64,000 nt of DNA. Origin: Castanea sativa. Its lineage: Eukaryota; Streptophyta; Magnoliopsida; Fagales; Fagaceae. The translations under genes and the position numbers were made by a program. The stretch covers positions 39,089,873 through 39,153,872 of the forward strand of contig NC_134019.1 in the NCBI RefSeq assembly GCF_040712315.1, written 5' to 3'. Of the stretch, positions 15,101-25,710 are shown one piece after another. The notes under the pieces were generated by a model. That model worked only from the letters and a program-made list of their open reading frames with translations, had not been told where the DNA came from and did not search any database. How positions within the stretch are numbered: the stretch's first letter is position 1; each line of letters starts with the position of its first letter.

Positions 15101-17980
15101 AAGTGAATGGTGACTTGCATACTAAATTGGAATCAGCTGAAGTCCCAGAAGAGGATGATCTAGATATAAAAGTTGGATCTGATGAACCACCCATGAAGAA
15201 ACCAAAATCTGTAATTGAAGAAAACGGTAGCTCCGCTAAAGCCAACAATGGAGGTTTAGCTTTTATATCAATTGTTTGTTTGTTTATTCATTTATTTTTG
15301 AAAATATGTGGAGGTATTTAATATACTTCATCTAAGATCTAGGCAACTTAGATTGAATATCTTGCAACAGATGTGACTTTCATGGAGAAAGTTGTTGGGG
15401 AAAGCTGTACACAAACTGAACCAGAAGCTGGAATGGATGTTACCACTCCAGAAAGTGATAGAAGCCTAAAGTTACACCCACGTGAAAAGAAGATTATCGA
15501 TTTTAGAGAAAAACTGTATCTTGCACCTCTGACCACCGTTGGGAATCTTCCATTCCGAAGGGTTTGCAAAGTCTTGGGAGCAGATGTAACATGCGGTGAA
15601 ATGGCAATGTGTACTAATCTATTACAGGTTTCTATGTTGTTCTTTGTCTGCTTAATGGATTTATGTCACACTTTTGCCTAGGAAAATTTGTTCTTCCTAA
15701 AATTTGGTGTGGATTATGAATGCAATTTTACAGTGGTGCTGAAAAGCATAATTTTTGTTTTTACTTGTAAGGTGTTGCTTGGATATATGCAGTTTTGCCA
15801 CACTCTGACATGTAGCCAAGCATTCATTGTCAACATAGAGTTCCCAGTATAAGAATCAGTACAGTTTTTTTTTTTTTTCCCAATTTTTAGTCCACAGGAA
15901 GATGATATATTTTAGATCACCTTAAGATGGAAATTGACATAGTAAAATACACTTCCCACCCCTCTTGAATCCCGACAACAGGGGCCCCTTTTTCTTTCTC
16001 CCTTTTGATTAGCGTTTCACTTGTTTTGTGCATCTGTATTTACCATACTTCATACTTGAACTTCAACATTACCTTTTTTGATTTGGCTGCATTTTTCTTT
16101 TGGGAATAGGGTCAAGCTTCAGAATGGGCACTGCTGAGAAGACATTCTTCTGAGGATTTGTTTGGTGTTCAGATATGTGGGGCATATCCAGACACTGTGG
16201 CACGTGCTATGGAACTTATAGATCAAGAATGTACAGTGGACTTTATTGATATAAACATGGGGTGCCCAATTGATATTGTAGTGGAAAAGGGTGCTGGATC
16301 TGCTCTTCTTAATAAGCCAATGCGGATAAAAAGCATTATAGAAGCAGCTTCTGGCACTGTGGATAAACCTATTACTGTCAAGGTGCTTACTTAGGATTTA
16401 TGTAGATTTTTTATCAATATGAATTGAGTGATCTGTAGCAGTTTCCATTCTTGCATCTTTATGCTGGAAATTTTGTTTTAAGTTCCGTGTTTTTTCTTCC
16501 CTGCTTCTGTAATCAACTTTTTTTTTTTGTCTATGGCTTTTTGCTCATCAATCATGTCCAAGATGCATTATACTTTTTCTTCTCTTCCTGGGTTGCTACA
16601 GGTGCGAACAGGTTTTTTTGAAGGAAAAAATCGCATTGATTCACTGATTACAGACATTGGCAACTGGGGAGCTAGTGCAGTAACAATACATGGTCGATCA
16701 CGTCAGCAACGGTATAGCAAGCTTGCCAACTGGGACTATGTATACCAGTGTGCCAGAAAAGCTCCTGATGCTTTGCAAGTTATGGGAAATGGAGATGTTT
16801 TCTCATATTTAGACTGGAACACACGCAAAGCTGACTGCCCTGAGCTTGCTACATGCATGATTGCTCGTGGAGCACTAATTAAGGTTTGTGTTTTGTCTAG
16901 TATAGTTTCCGTGTACTAGGGTTGCATCCCTTTTTGCACTTTCAATACATTATTTACTTATTCCCACCCCACCCCCACCTTCCCCCCCTTTTCTCTTTTA
17001 GTGCATGCTTTAAAGCTTGTAAATATGATAAATTTTGCTTTGCAGCCTTGGATATTTACTGAAATCAAGGAACAGAGGCACTGGGACATTACTTCTGGGG
17101 AACGATTAAATATTTTGAAGGATTTTGTGCGTTTGGGCCTTGAACATTGGGGTTCTGACACAAAAGGTATGTCTTATTTATTGAATTGGCACATAATATT
17201 TGTATCTTGATGGAGACTGGGCTGCAAACATAGATTCAGTTTCTCTTTAGAAGTGCGTCTTTCTGTTAAGAGTCTTCTAGTTTAGTGACATTGCTTGGCC
17301 TTCTTTACAAGAAGAACCATTGTTTGAATCCCACTCCCACTTGGCACATAAAAGAAGTGCATATTTCTATGAACCTGAAAGCGATAGTATGAGAGCAAAA
17401 AATGGGTATGATAAGAAGCCTTCGGCAAGCAATTAAGTCTTTGCTTTCCTGAACATAACATTGTCTATGATTAAAATTTGTTGTACTTTATAACATTTGA
17501 GCAATGGACCCAGCACCTTTTTTTAGTTTTCAATGCTGTCTAGAGCTTCTCAATTTTTTTTTCATGTGTTTGCTGATCAAAATTTTGATTATTCTGGGCT
17601 TTTTTCCTTGGATCTTACACCTGCAGGAGTGGAGACAACTAGGCGATTTTTATTGGAATGGCTTAGTTATACTTGTAGGTATATACCTGTTGGTCTTTTA
17701 GATGTCATCCCTCAAAGACTAAACTGGCGCCCACCCTCCTACTATGGTCGTGATGACCTTGAGACATTAATGGTCTCAGATTCTGCAGCTGACTGGGTAT
17801 GCCTTCTATATTGGCTTATTTATTTCACCATTAAGCATCTAGATGTTTTAGTTTGCATACTTTCCTTTTAATTTTTTGCAGGTTCGGATATCCGAGATGT
17901 TACTTGGCAAGGTTCCAGATGGCTTCACATTCGCACCAAAGCATAAATCTAATGCTTATGACCGTGCGGAAAATGGCTAA
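12155..17980 (+). CDS. DUS3: tRNA-dihydrouridine(47) synthase 3, CCCH zinc-finger type
   Basis: Ten exons join in frame into 708 residues: 12155-12472, 12556-12672, 12763-13002, 15004-15253, 15371-15627, 16110-16382, 16602-16883, 17046-17166, 17627-17796 and 17882-17980. The enzyme reduces a uridine in the tRNA variable loop (U47) to dihydrouridine using NAD(P)H and FMN. Two CCCH-type zinc fingers lie in exons 2 and 3 (ending [11 protein letters not shown] and [13 protein letters not shown]). A long acidic linker follows, then a TIM-barrel Dus domain from [14 protein letters not shown] onward. The catalytic cysteine is in DINMGCP (Cys446), and [17 protein letters not shown] and GNGDVFSY fit the FMN/tRNA-binding loops. 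The domain order is that of eukaryotic Dus3. The start codon lies 198 bp after the tRNA-Leu gene. Intron 3 is unusually long (2.0 kb) because transposons have landed in it. Confidence 0.95.
13083..13750 (+). mobile_element. degraded LINE 3' end inside DUS3 intron 3
   Basis: Translation across several frames shows the tail of a plant non-LTR reverse transcriptase: an FID(I/L)E-x-x-YDR segment near 13115-13155, then a region resembling the conserved plant LINE block ending in a TLVEV..KD..KEV...DxIEW..RIHVAD pattern (13575-13680). Stops and frameshifts are frequent. The segment ends in a TTG/GTT-type tail near 13738-13750, as these LINEs often do. It lies in the same orientation as the host gene and is dead. 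Confidence 0.7.
13768..14546. mobile_element. GC-rich MULE-type MITE with 9-bp TSD in DUS3 intron 3
   Basis: The 779-bp element is flanked by exact 9-bp direct repeats CTTGAAACC at 13759-13767 and 14547-14555, the target duplication length of Mutator-like elements. Its ends share the inverted 14-mer GAAGCACGGGTGCG (13771-13784) and CGCACCCGTGCTTC (14529-14542). Both flanks are unusually GC-rich, with CG-rich imperfect repeats, and the right side has a run of GCACCC hexamers. The centre (about 14040-14290) is CT-rich and leader-like. It encodes no transposase. Confidence 0.75.
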
Positions 17981-18699
17981 TCTTATGCAGTCCATCGATG
18001 TTGCCTTGAGGCAACTTTGTTCGGTAGATTAATATCGGGTACACAAAAAAACATTTCTTTGCTGGCGCATTCAATCCCAACGGTTTTTTGCTTCAATTAT
18101 GTTATACATCTGATATACGCATCATCCCTCTCATTGTATGAGCCTCAGTTGCAAGAGGAAAGCTGCAGATATCAGATGCATGAGATACCTTATTGGATGC
18201 CAGTGTGTTTACATTATTGTAAGATATCTTAAGATGTCTTGGAAGCACAGCACATTGTTTGAATAAAAGCAAAAAAGGAAATGAGCATTTAACATGTTTT
18301 GTTGACATCTCTACTGTAATTTAAAGGTGGGGTTAACTGACCACCTAGATTTTGAAGCTGTTCATTTGTTATTCAACAACATTGTAACTTTGTCGGAGGC
18401 AAGCATGCAATTTTCATGAGGTTGAAATATTGACTTGGACAAACTTGGTTTTGCGTAGCTGCACTTTTTTCTTAGATTTGTTTTTTGGTTTGAGATCCAT
18501 CATGGTGGGGGCCCTGGAATCTCTCTTAGTCTCTTTCTACATTTAAAAAAACTGTTATCTTTTCAATTACTGTAAAGTTGGGGACATGGAATCTTTCTTT
18601 ACATTTCTTAAGTATCTTTATAGTGTGGACACTGGGAAATCTGGGAAGTAGTAAAGTAGAATTCGTCAAATTTGTGGAGCATGACAGCTTTGTGAATGA
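17981..18699 (+). other. DUS3 3' UTR and flank
   Basis: This non-coding stretch follows the DUS3 stop codon. AATAAA at 18261-18266 could serve as a polyadenylation signal. The end of this stretch abuts the host part of the tandem array that follows. Confidence 0.5.
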
Positions 18700-20796
18700 A
18701 TTTTTGCTTTTTCATTCCAAAACGTGTCTAGGTTCTTGGAATTTATTAGTACAGGTTAATAAACGCTTTTTCTTTTTTTTCAAGGCTGTCCTTGAATTGA
18801 CAAGAAAAATTAAGTAGAACTTGTTAGGCATGACAATCAATTTCACATGGGATGCTAAGAATAGGGACTGAAAAGTGAAAACGTTGAATCCAATCTTTTC
18901 TTATTTTGAAGCCACCTATGATGCGTATGAAAAGAATATAAGGATTTAGTTTATCCTCAAGAAAATCAATATTGCTATGTGTACGGTCATCGGCCCATTA
19001 CCCTTGGGCCCAAATGGTACAGGTTGGATAATGACTTCATAGCAGGCCCATCCTCTGATGCTACCTACCTGAGGCCTGTTGGGACCTTGGATATCCCTTG
19101 CTCGGGTGCATCTCGGGAATTTTTGCTTTTTCATTCCAAAACGTGTCTAGGTTCTTGGAATTTATTAGTACAGGTTAATAAACGCTTTTTCTTTTTTTTC
19201 AAGGCTGTCCTTGAATTGACAAGAAAAATTAAGTAGAACTTGTTAGGCATGACAATCAATTTCACATGGGATGCTAAGAATAGGGACTGAAAAGTGAAAA
19301 CGTTGAATCCAATCTTTTCTTATTTTGAAGCCACCTATGATGCGTATGAAAAGAATATAAGGATTTAGTTTATCCTCAAGAAAATCAATATTGCTATGTG
19401 TACGGTCATCGGCCCATTACCCTTGGGCCCAAATGGTACAGGTTGGATAATGACTTCATAGCAGGCCCATCCTCTGATGCTACCTACCTGAGGCCTGTTG
19501 GGACCTTGGATATCCCTTGCTCGGGTGCATCTCGGGAATTTTTGCTTTTTCATTCCATATCTTGTCTAGGTTCTTGGAATTTATTAGTACAGGTTAATAA
19601 ACGCTTTTTCTTTTTTTTCAAGTCTGTCCTTGATTTGACAAGAAAAATTAAGTAGAACTTGTTAGGCATGACAATCAATTTCACATGGGATGCTAAGAAT
19701 AGGGACCGAAAAGTGAAAACGTTGAATCCAATCTTTTCTTATTTTGAAGCCACCTATGATGCGTATGAAAAGAATATAAGGATTTAGTTTATCCTCAAGA
19801 AAATCAATATTGCTATGTGTACGGTCATCGGCCCATTACCCTTGGGCCCAAATGGTACGGGTTGGATAATGACTTCATAGCAGGCCCATCCTCTCGATGC
19901 TACCTACCCGAGGCCTGTTGGGACCTTGGATATCCCTTGCTCGGGTGCATCTCGGGAATTTTTGCTTTTTCATTCCAAAACGTGTCTAGGTTCTTGGAAT
20001 TTATTAGTACGGAGTTAATAAACGCTTTTTCTTTTTTTTCAAGGCTGTCCTTGAATTGACAAGAAAAATTAAGTAGAACTTGTTAGGCATGACAATCAAT
20101 TTCACATGGGATGCTAAGAATAGGGACTGAAAAGTGAAAACGTTGAATCCAATCTTTTCTTATTTTGAAGCCACCTATGATGCGTATGAAAAGAATATAA
20201 GGATTTAGTTTATCCTCAAGAAAATCAATATTGCTATGTGTACGGTCATCGGCCCATTACCCTTGGGCCCAAATGGTACAGGTTGGATAATGACTTCATA
20301 GCAGGCCCATCCTACGATGCTACCTACCCGAGGCCTGTTGGGACCTTGGATATCCCTTGCTCGGGTGCATCTCGGGAATTTTTGCTTTTTCATTCCAAAA
20401 CGTGTCTAGGTTCTTGGAATTTATTAGTACAGGTTAATAAACGCTTTTTCTTTTTTTTCAAGGCTGTCCTTGAATTGACAAGAAAAATTAAGTAGAACTT
20501 GTTAGGCATGACAATCAATTTCACATGGGATGCTAAGAATAGGGACTGAAAAGTGAAAACGTTGAATCCAATCTTTTCTTATTTTGAAGCCACCTATGAT
20601 GCGTATGAAAAGAATATAAGGATTTAGTTTATCCTCAAGAAAATCAATATTGCTATGTGTACGGTCATCGGCCCATTACCCTTGGGCCCAAATGGTACAG
20701 GTTGGATAATGACTTCATAGCAGGCCCATCCTCTGATGCTACCTACCTGAGGCCTGTTGGGACCTTGGATATCCCTTGCTCGGGTGCATCTCGGGA
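18700..20796. repeat. five-copy 419-bp tandem array (host DNA plus LTR end)
   Basis: Five head-to-tail units: 18700-19118, 19119-19537, 19538-19957, 19958-20377 and 20378-20796 (419, 419, 420, 420 and 419 bp), nearly identical. Each begins ATTTTTGCTTTTTCATTCC and ends GCATCTCGGGA. About 280 bp of each unit is downstream DUS3 flank. The last 139 bp is the start of an LTR (TGTACGGTCATCGG...) whose full copy follows only unit 5. The repeated 62- to 85-codon open frames here are by-products of the repeat and not genes. Confidence 0.95.
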
Positions 20797-21223
20797 TATG
20801 TTGGTAATGTCTTAGGGGACATCGCCGCCGAGCAACATTCGGCGTCTAGCACGAATCCCAATGCCTGAATTCTTGTTTCCAAAGTGGGGCCTTCTTTTGT
20901 CAAGAATAATCTAAACAGGCTCCATCTGCATGAGAATTATTAAAAAGTAATCATTGCTAACCTACTAAGGGAAGGCTATAAATAGAAGAAAGGCAAAAGA
21001 GAGAAAGGGGTTAGATAGTAGGGAGAGAAAACCAGATAAGAAGGAGAAAACAAAAACCAACTTAAGAGCAAGACTGTTCGGTTAGCTTAGTCATAGATCT
21101 TCCGAGCTTTAACTCTCGTTCTAAACAACTTCCCATTGTAAGATATCTATAAGCCAACCATAATAAGTAAATTGTGAGCCCAACCATATCGCCGACCCAT
21201 TGACTGAGCACGGGGCGCGCACA
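20658..21223. mobile_element. solo LTR, 566 bp, TSD CTATG
   Basis: The element starts TGTACGG, ends GCGCACA (TG...CA) and is flanked by the exact 5-bp target duplication CTATG at 20653-20657 and 21224-21228. CTATAAATAG at about 20977 is a good LTR TATA box, followed by an A/G-rich transcribed-leader-like stretch. No internal retrotransposon region is present, so this is a solo LTR left by recombination. Its first 139 bp also occur in each upstream repeat unit. The superfamily cannot be assigned from the LTR alone. Confidence 0.85.
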
Positions 21224-21228
21224 CTATG

Positions 21229-23228
21229 AAACATGGTTTTGGAACAATTTGGAGCTAGAGTAGATGCTAGTAGCTTTGAGGCAAGGCTTTAAAAATAAGC
21301 AAAGATCCATATACTAATAAGGATGTACAAAAGGCTCCCCACAAACTATACAGTATTTGTTTTAATCCTGTCAAAATGACACGGAGTCCAGTGTTACTAT
21401 GCATTGGATCTTATAAGATGTTGATATGTGTCCAATATGTGCTAGCATTTTAGTTCAGTGCTATTGTGCATTGAACTTGATAAGATGCTAATATGTTTGA
21501 GTCTAGTGCTATTGTGATGCTCACATGTATTGAACACATTATGTGCTAGCATCTTAGAGCCCCAAGGAAAATATGTGTAAATATTTTCCGGTTGCCCCAC
21601 GCTACCTCCCAGTTGGCAAATATAGTGGATTGGTTTGAAGTATAAAATCAGTTATGGGAAGGATTAAGTGCATTGTCACAAGAAACAAGACTGCTCAGAA
21701 TCATATTTTGAACTTTGCATACTTAACTCAATTATCGTGATTGATTCTCGTGTCTACAGCTTGATGGCATATTGCTTATCTTGTCCTCTTTGACCCAAGA
21801 ATATGGACAACCTCCTGGCCTATTGCTATAGCTCTAATTCATTCACAACCTTGCTTCACAATTGTAGAGGCCATAAAATTGTGAAACCATAAGTTATGAA
21901 TGGTGTATAATAAAAGTGATGTTAGTGGTGATCCCATTGTTTCATAATTGTAGAGGCCATAGAATTGTGAAACCATAGGTTATGAATGGTGTATAATAAA
22001 AGTGATGTTAGTAGTAATCTAATGTAAAAGTGATGTTGCACTAATTACAATCTACCACATATGTTGTGAAAAGAATTGTAAATTTTTTTGCTGTAACCTT
22101 GTTGATTCAAGTTTTCTCAAATTTATCATCTTTTTCTCTCATACCAAGTGATTTTGGTTGCTTTTGACTGAGCATGGAAAAGAATTAGGTAGTGGGCTGA
22201 ATTTTGTGGTTTGAACTTGCACAAGGGGCAAGAGAAATGACAACAGGACTGAAATTTATTGGTGCTGGTTCAGCATTTTGTGGCAAAACTCCATCTGCTA
22301 TAACAGAACACGATTATTCCTTTTGTTGGGCAAGTGAACAAGTTGTTTAACGTTAGTGTTGTTACTTGTTACTGATAATTACTCCTTTTTATTTTTATTT
22401 TTATAGACAACTAAAAAGATTTATTGAAGAAAAAAAAGAGGGAAAACTACTCTCTTTAAACAAGTTCATTAGCTGCAAGACATTATACTGCAAATCCTTC
22501 ATCCACTCCAGATATTAGTTGCTTACACATTTGGTCTGAAGCCAAAACTTTCGAATCTGACCCAAGCTTCAGATGGTCTATTGCACCAGCTACGATACCG
22601 TATATGTTCAATGCAAGAGTTCAGCATGAAAATGAATTATAAAAATAGTTGAGTTGGCATCAGGAAAAAGGACAACACTTGCAGCAATCATGCTAGGTTA
22701 GAATTTGAGGGGATGAGGCAAAGGCAGATGAGTGTATTTGTCACATCCAATATAATGCCTCCATCAAAGTCTTAAAATGATTCACATGGCTCAAGCTTTT
22801 CTTGCTTAAACCAAGTCTTTAGCAACAGAGACCAATATGTTGAAAAGACACTAAGAAGTAGAAGTTTCATGACAACACAAGGTTTCTAGCTGAATTCAGA
22901 GATGATAAAGTAGATTTATCAGAGATAATTCATTGGTGGAACTACATGAAGTTTTGTAGATGTTGCTGAAAAAGACCATCTGATTGATTTTGTACAATAT
23001 TAGTTGATTGACATATGACCTGCTATTTTAGTTTAGACAGGCAAATTAGTTTCTAAATTTCAGTATTTAACCCACCATATTTATTTTCCACCAACCAAAA
23101 TAGAAACAATGGCTAAAATTTTGTTGCTCTATAAATTTTTTTTGGGGGGGGGGGGGGGTGGGTTCACCCTTTATTAGTAGTTCAACAATTAAGCCAATGG
23201 TTTACTCTGTATTACAAGATCAAGCAAG
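21229..23228. other. intergenic DNA, no gene seen
   Basis: No protein-coding similarity was found. It contains an 86-bp-spaced duplication (listed), short repeats of GTGCTAGCAT(C)TTAG in 21430-21560, and a poly-G run at 23145-23157. Confidence 0.6.
21861..22018. repeat. direct duplication, 86-bp spacing
   Basis: ATTGTAGAGGCCATA...GTGATGTTAGT occurs at 21861 and again at 21947 with only a few substitutions, covering about 72 bp in each copy. Confidence 0.85.
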
Positions 23229-23404
23229 GTGAGCTCCACTTAACTCAACTGGTAAAATCTCTTATCTTCAAAATAAAGTTCTGCAGTTTAAAGTTAAACC
23301 CCACCTACACCAAAACCAATTGGCGTCTTGGCTTGATGATAAAGAACAATCATTTAGAGCCGCCATAGGTTGATATTCTAAACTATCTATTTTTTTTTAA
23401 AAAA
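23229..23404 (+). mobile_element. tRNA-derived SINE
   Basis: An A-box-like TAACTCAACTGG is followed by a degenerate B-box region (AAAGTTAAACCCC), a family-specific body (CCAATTGGCGTCTTGGC, TGATGATAAAGA, CCGCCATAGGTTGA) and a T/A-rich tail. A shorter relative lies at 5656-5775. Confidence 0.55.
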
Positions 23405-23979
23405 AGGTACAGGTATTTTTTTTGGAATAAGTAATATATACTAATATGCATTTAATCTTATTTGTTATATCAAGAGGGTAATGCAATGCTACATATTCTT
23501 TTATCAGACCATTACCATTGAATCTACTCTGCAACATCGTGTATTTGTAGTACTCACATCAAGCAAGAGATCCAAGACCAAATTCTGAACAAGATATGGA
23601 CCAAAAGGAGAAAATAGTAGTGGGAAGAAAAACTAGGAAGCTATTATAGAAAACTCCCAATATCAGAGCAGATCTCAACACAGAAGACTTAACCTAGTGT
23701 ACCAAAATCATGTCAAAGAAGTTCTAGCATAAAACCCAAATATATGTCAGATTCAAAACTGAATAACATGAACTAACAAAATTGTATAAGCCTTAAGCTT
23801 TCAGTTCCAAAGTGAATTGAGGAAGCACATAATACTGTAAGTAGAGACCACTGAAGAAATCTGTCACTCACTGCCTCTCATATCTGATAGCCCTACATCT
23901 CGTTCTGTGGATCACAAAAGGCATGTATAATGTAAAACAGATAATTGCAAGCAACAAAACCATCAGTGTATGACAGGGA

Positions 23980-25710
23980 TTAGGCAGTGCTAACCTCCAA
24001 TTCTGACTTTGGTTTTGCTTGAACCCAACCCCCATCAATGGATTCTAAACTCCCATTTATCCCATCGTCCACAAAATCACCAACCCTTTTCACCTTAAGC
24101 TCTCTAGGCTCAACAGGATACTTGCCAGAGAAGCAAGCATAACAATAATTGGGTGCATCTTCAGCCAGCAACTTCTGCAGGCTACCAATGGGAAGAAAAG
24201 CAAGTGAATCTGACCCAATAAACTCCCTAATCTCCTCCGTGCTCATCCTATTAGAAATCAACTCCTCTGAACTAGGTGTATCCACTCCATAATAACAAGA
24301 CCCGATAATCGGTGGGCTTGCAATCCTCATGTGAACTTCCTTAGCCCCAGCCTCCTTTATCAACCTAACGATCTTTGAAGACGTTGTTCCCCTCACAATT
24401 GAGTCATCCACAACCACAACCCTCTTTCCCTCCAACACTGCTCGAACCGGTGATAACTTAAGCTTCACACCAAAGTCCCTAATCTTCTGTGATGGTTCAA
24501 TGAAAGTCCTCCCAACATAGTGTGACCTTATCAACCCTTGCTGAAATGGCACCCCAGCTTTGGCAGCATAACCAAGTGCAGCCACGACCCCAGAATCTGG
24601 CACTGCTATCACAACATCACAATCAACAGGTGCCTCAGTTGCAAGTATCTCCCCAAACCTTCGGCGAGACTCATACACAGACCGCCCGAAAATCACAGAA
24701 TTAGGCAAAGCAAAGTAAATATGCTCAAAGATACATTGTTTTGGTTGAGGATGAGGCATTAAACAGAGTGAATGAATCCCAGTTTTATCAACCACCACAA
24801 CCTCACCAGGATACACTTCCCTCTCATATGTAGCCTCAATCAAATCAAGTGCACAAGTCTCAGAAGCAAAAACCACAGCACCATTACTCCTCCTCCCCAT
24901 AACCAAAGGCCTAAAACCAAAAGGGTCTCTCACAGCAACAAGCTTATCTTCAGTCAAAAAAACCATTGAATAAGCACCCTCAACTTGCTGACAAGCATCC
25001 ACAATCCTCATAACAAAAGGTCTATCTTTTGAAATAGCAATTAAATGAAGAACAACCTCAGTATCAGAACTAGTATTAAAAATTGAACCATTTTCTTCAA
25101 GCTTAGCACGAAGTGAGCGATAATTCACTAAATTACCATTATGTGCAACCCCAACAGAGCCAAACCTGTACCCAGCAACAAAAGGTTGAACATTTTTCAA
25201 CATAGATGCCCCTGCTGTTGAATACCTTACATGTCCAATAGACAAATCTCCAGGCAATTGATCAAGCTTTGATTCACTGAACACCTCAGAGACCAATCCA
25301 ACGCCTGTGACCGATTGAAGCACGTTGTTTTGGACGGTCACGATGCCAGCACCTTCTTGGCCACGGTGTTGGAGAGCATGGAGAGCTAGGTAGCAAAGCC
25401 TAGAGGCTTCTGGATCACCATATATACCAACTACACCGCACTCCTCGCGTGGCTTATCGTCATCATCAAAACTAACAGAATGGTCATCTGGGTTCGTGTT
25501 GTTTGTGGTGAAAAACTCGGAGATGGGGTTTTTGGATGAGACTGTGAGAGAGGTTTTGTGGGTGTGAGCAAAGGAGGCTTTGTGAGAAAAAAAGGAGGGT
25601 TTTTGGAGGGTTTTGGAAGGGAGTGAGACATGGGTTTGTGGTGAGTTTAGAGGGAGAGGGGTTGGTTTTGAGAGAGAGGATGAGAAGGAAGATAGATTGG
25701 TGGCGGCCAT
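23980..25710 (-). CDS. ASE2: amidophosphoribosyltransferase, chloroplastic
   Basis: This intronless 576-residue enzyme transfers ammonia from glutamine to PRPP to make phosphoribosylamine, the committed step of de novo purine synthesis. I chose the start MAATNLSSF at 25710 because it opens a Ser/Thr-rich plastid transit peptide; the open frame continues to 25872 but that part does not look like protein. The glutamine-amidotransferase nucleophile is Cys91 (EECGVVGIYG), which becomes N-terminal after propeptide removal. The HGNLVNYR-like glutamine site is at 190-197 (HNGNLVNY). The PRPP loop VVVVDDSIVRGTT is at 431-443. Cys326 (CIFEHIYF) and the C-x2-C of YCYACFSGKYP near the C-terminus fit the 4Fe-4S ligands of the Bacillus/plant class. 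The length matches plant ASE proteins. Assignment to the ASE2 rather than another paralogue is by general resemblance only. Confidence 0.95.
   Translation of the reverse strand: MAATNLSSFSSSLSKPTPLPLNSPQTHVSLPSKTLQKPSFFSHKASFAHTHKTSLTVSSKNPISEFFTTNNTNPDDHSVSFDDDDKPREECGVVGIYGDPEASRLCYLALHALQHRGQEGAGIVTVQNNVLQSVTGVGLVSEVFSESKLDQLPGDLSIGHVRYSTAGASMLKNVQPFVAGYRFGSVGVAHNGNLVNYRSLRAKLEENGSIFNTSSDTEVVLHLIAISKDRPFVMRIVDACQQVEGAYSMVFLTEDKLVAVRDPFGFRPLVMGRRSNGAVVFASETCALDLIEATYEREVYPGEVVVVDKTGIHSLCLMPHPQPKQCIFEHIYFALPNSVIFGRSVYESRRRFGEILATEAPVDCDVVIAVPDSGVVAALGYAAKAGVPFQQGLIRSHYVGRTFIEPSQKIRDFGVKLKLSPVRAVLEGKRVVVVDDSIVRGTTSSKIVRLIKEAGAKEVHMRIASPPIIGSCYYGVDTPSSEELISNRMSTEEIREFIGSDSLAFLPIGSLQKLLAEDAPNYCYACFSGKYPVEPRELKVKRVGDFVDDGINGSLESIDGGWVQAKPKSELEVSTA

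Noticed and set aside
18979..20495. Repeated 62- to 85-codon open frames (MYGHRPITLGPKW...) on both strands, looking like a small gene family
   Set aside because: They arise from the 419-bp tandem repeat and span the junction between LTR and host flank; no domain, no consistent start context.
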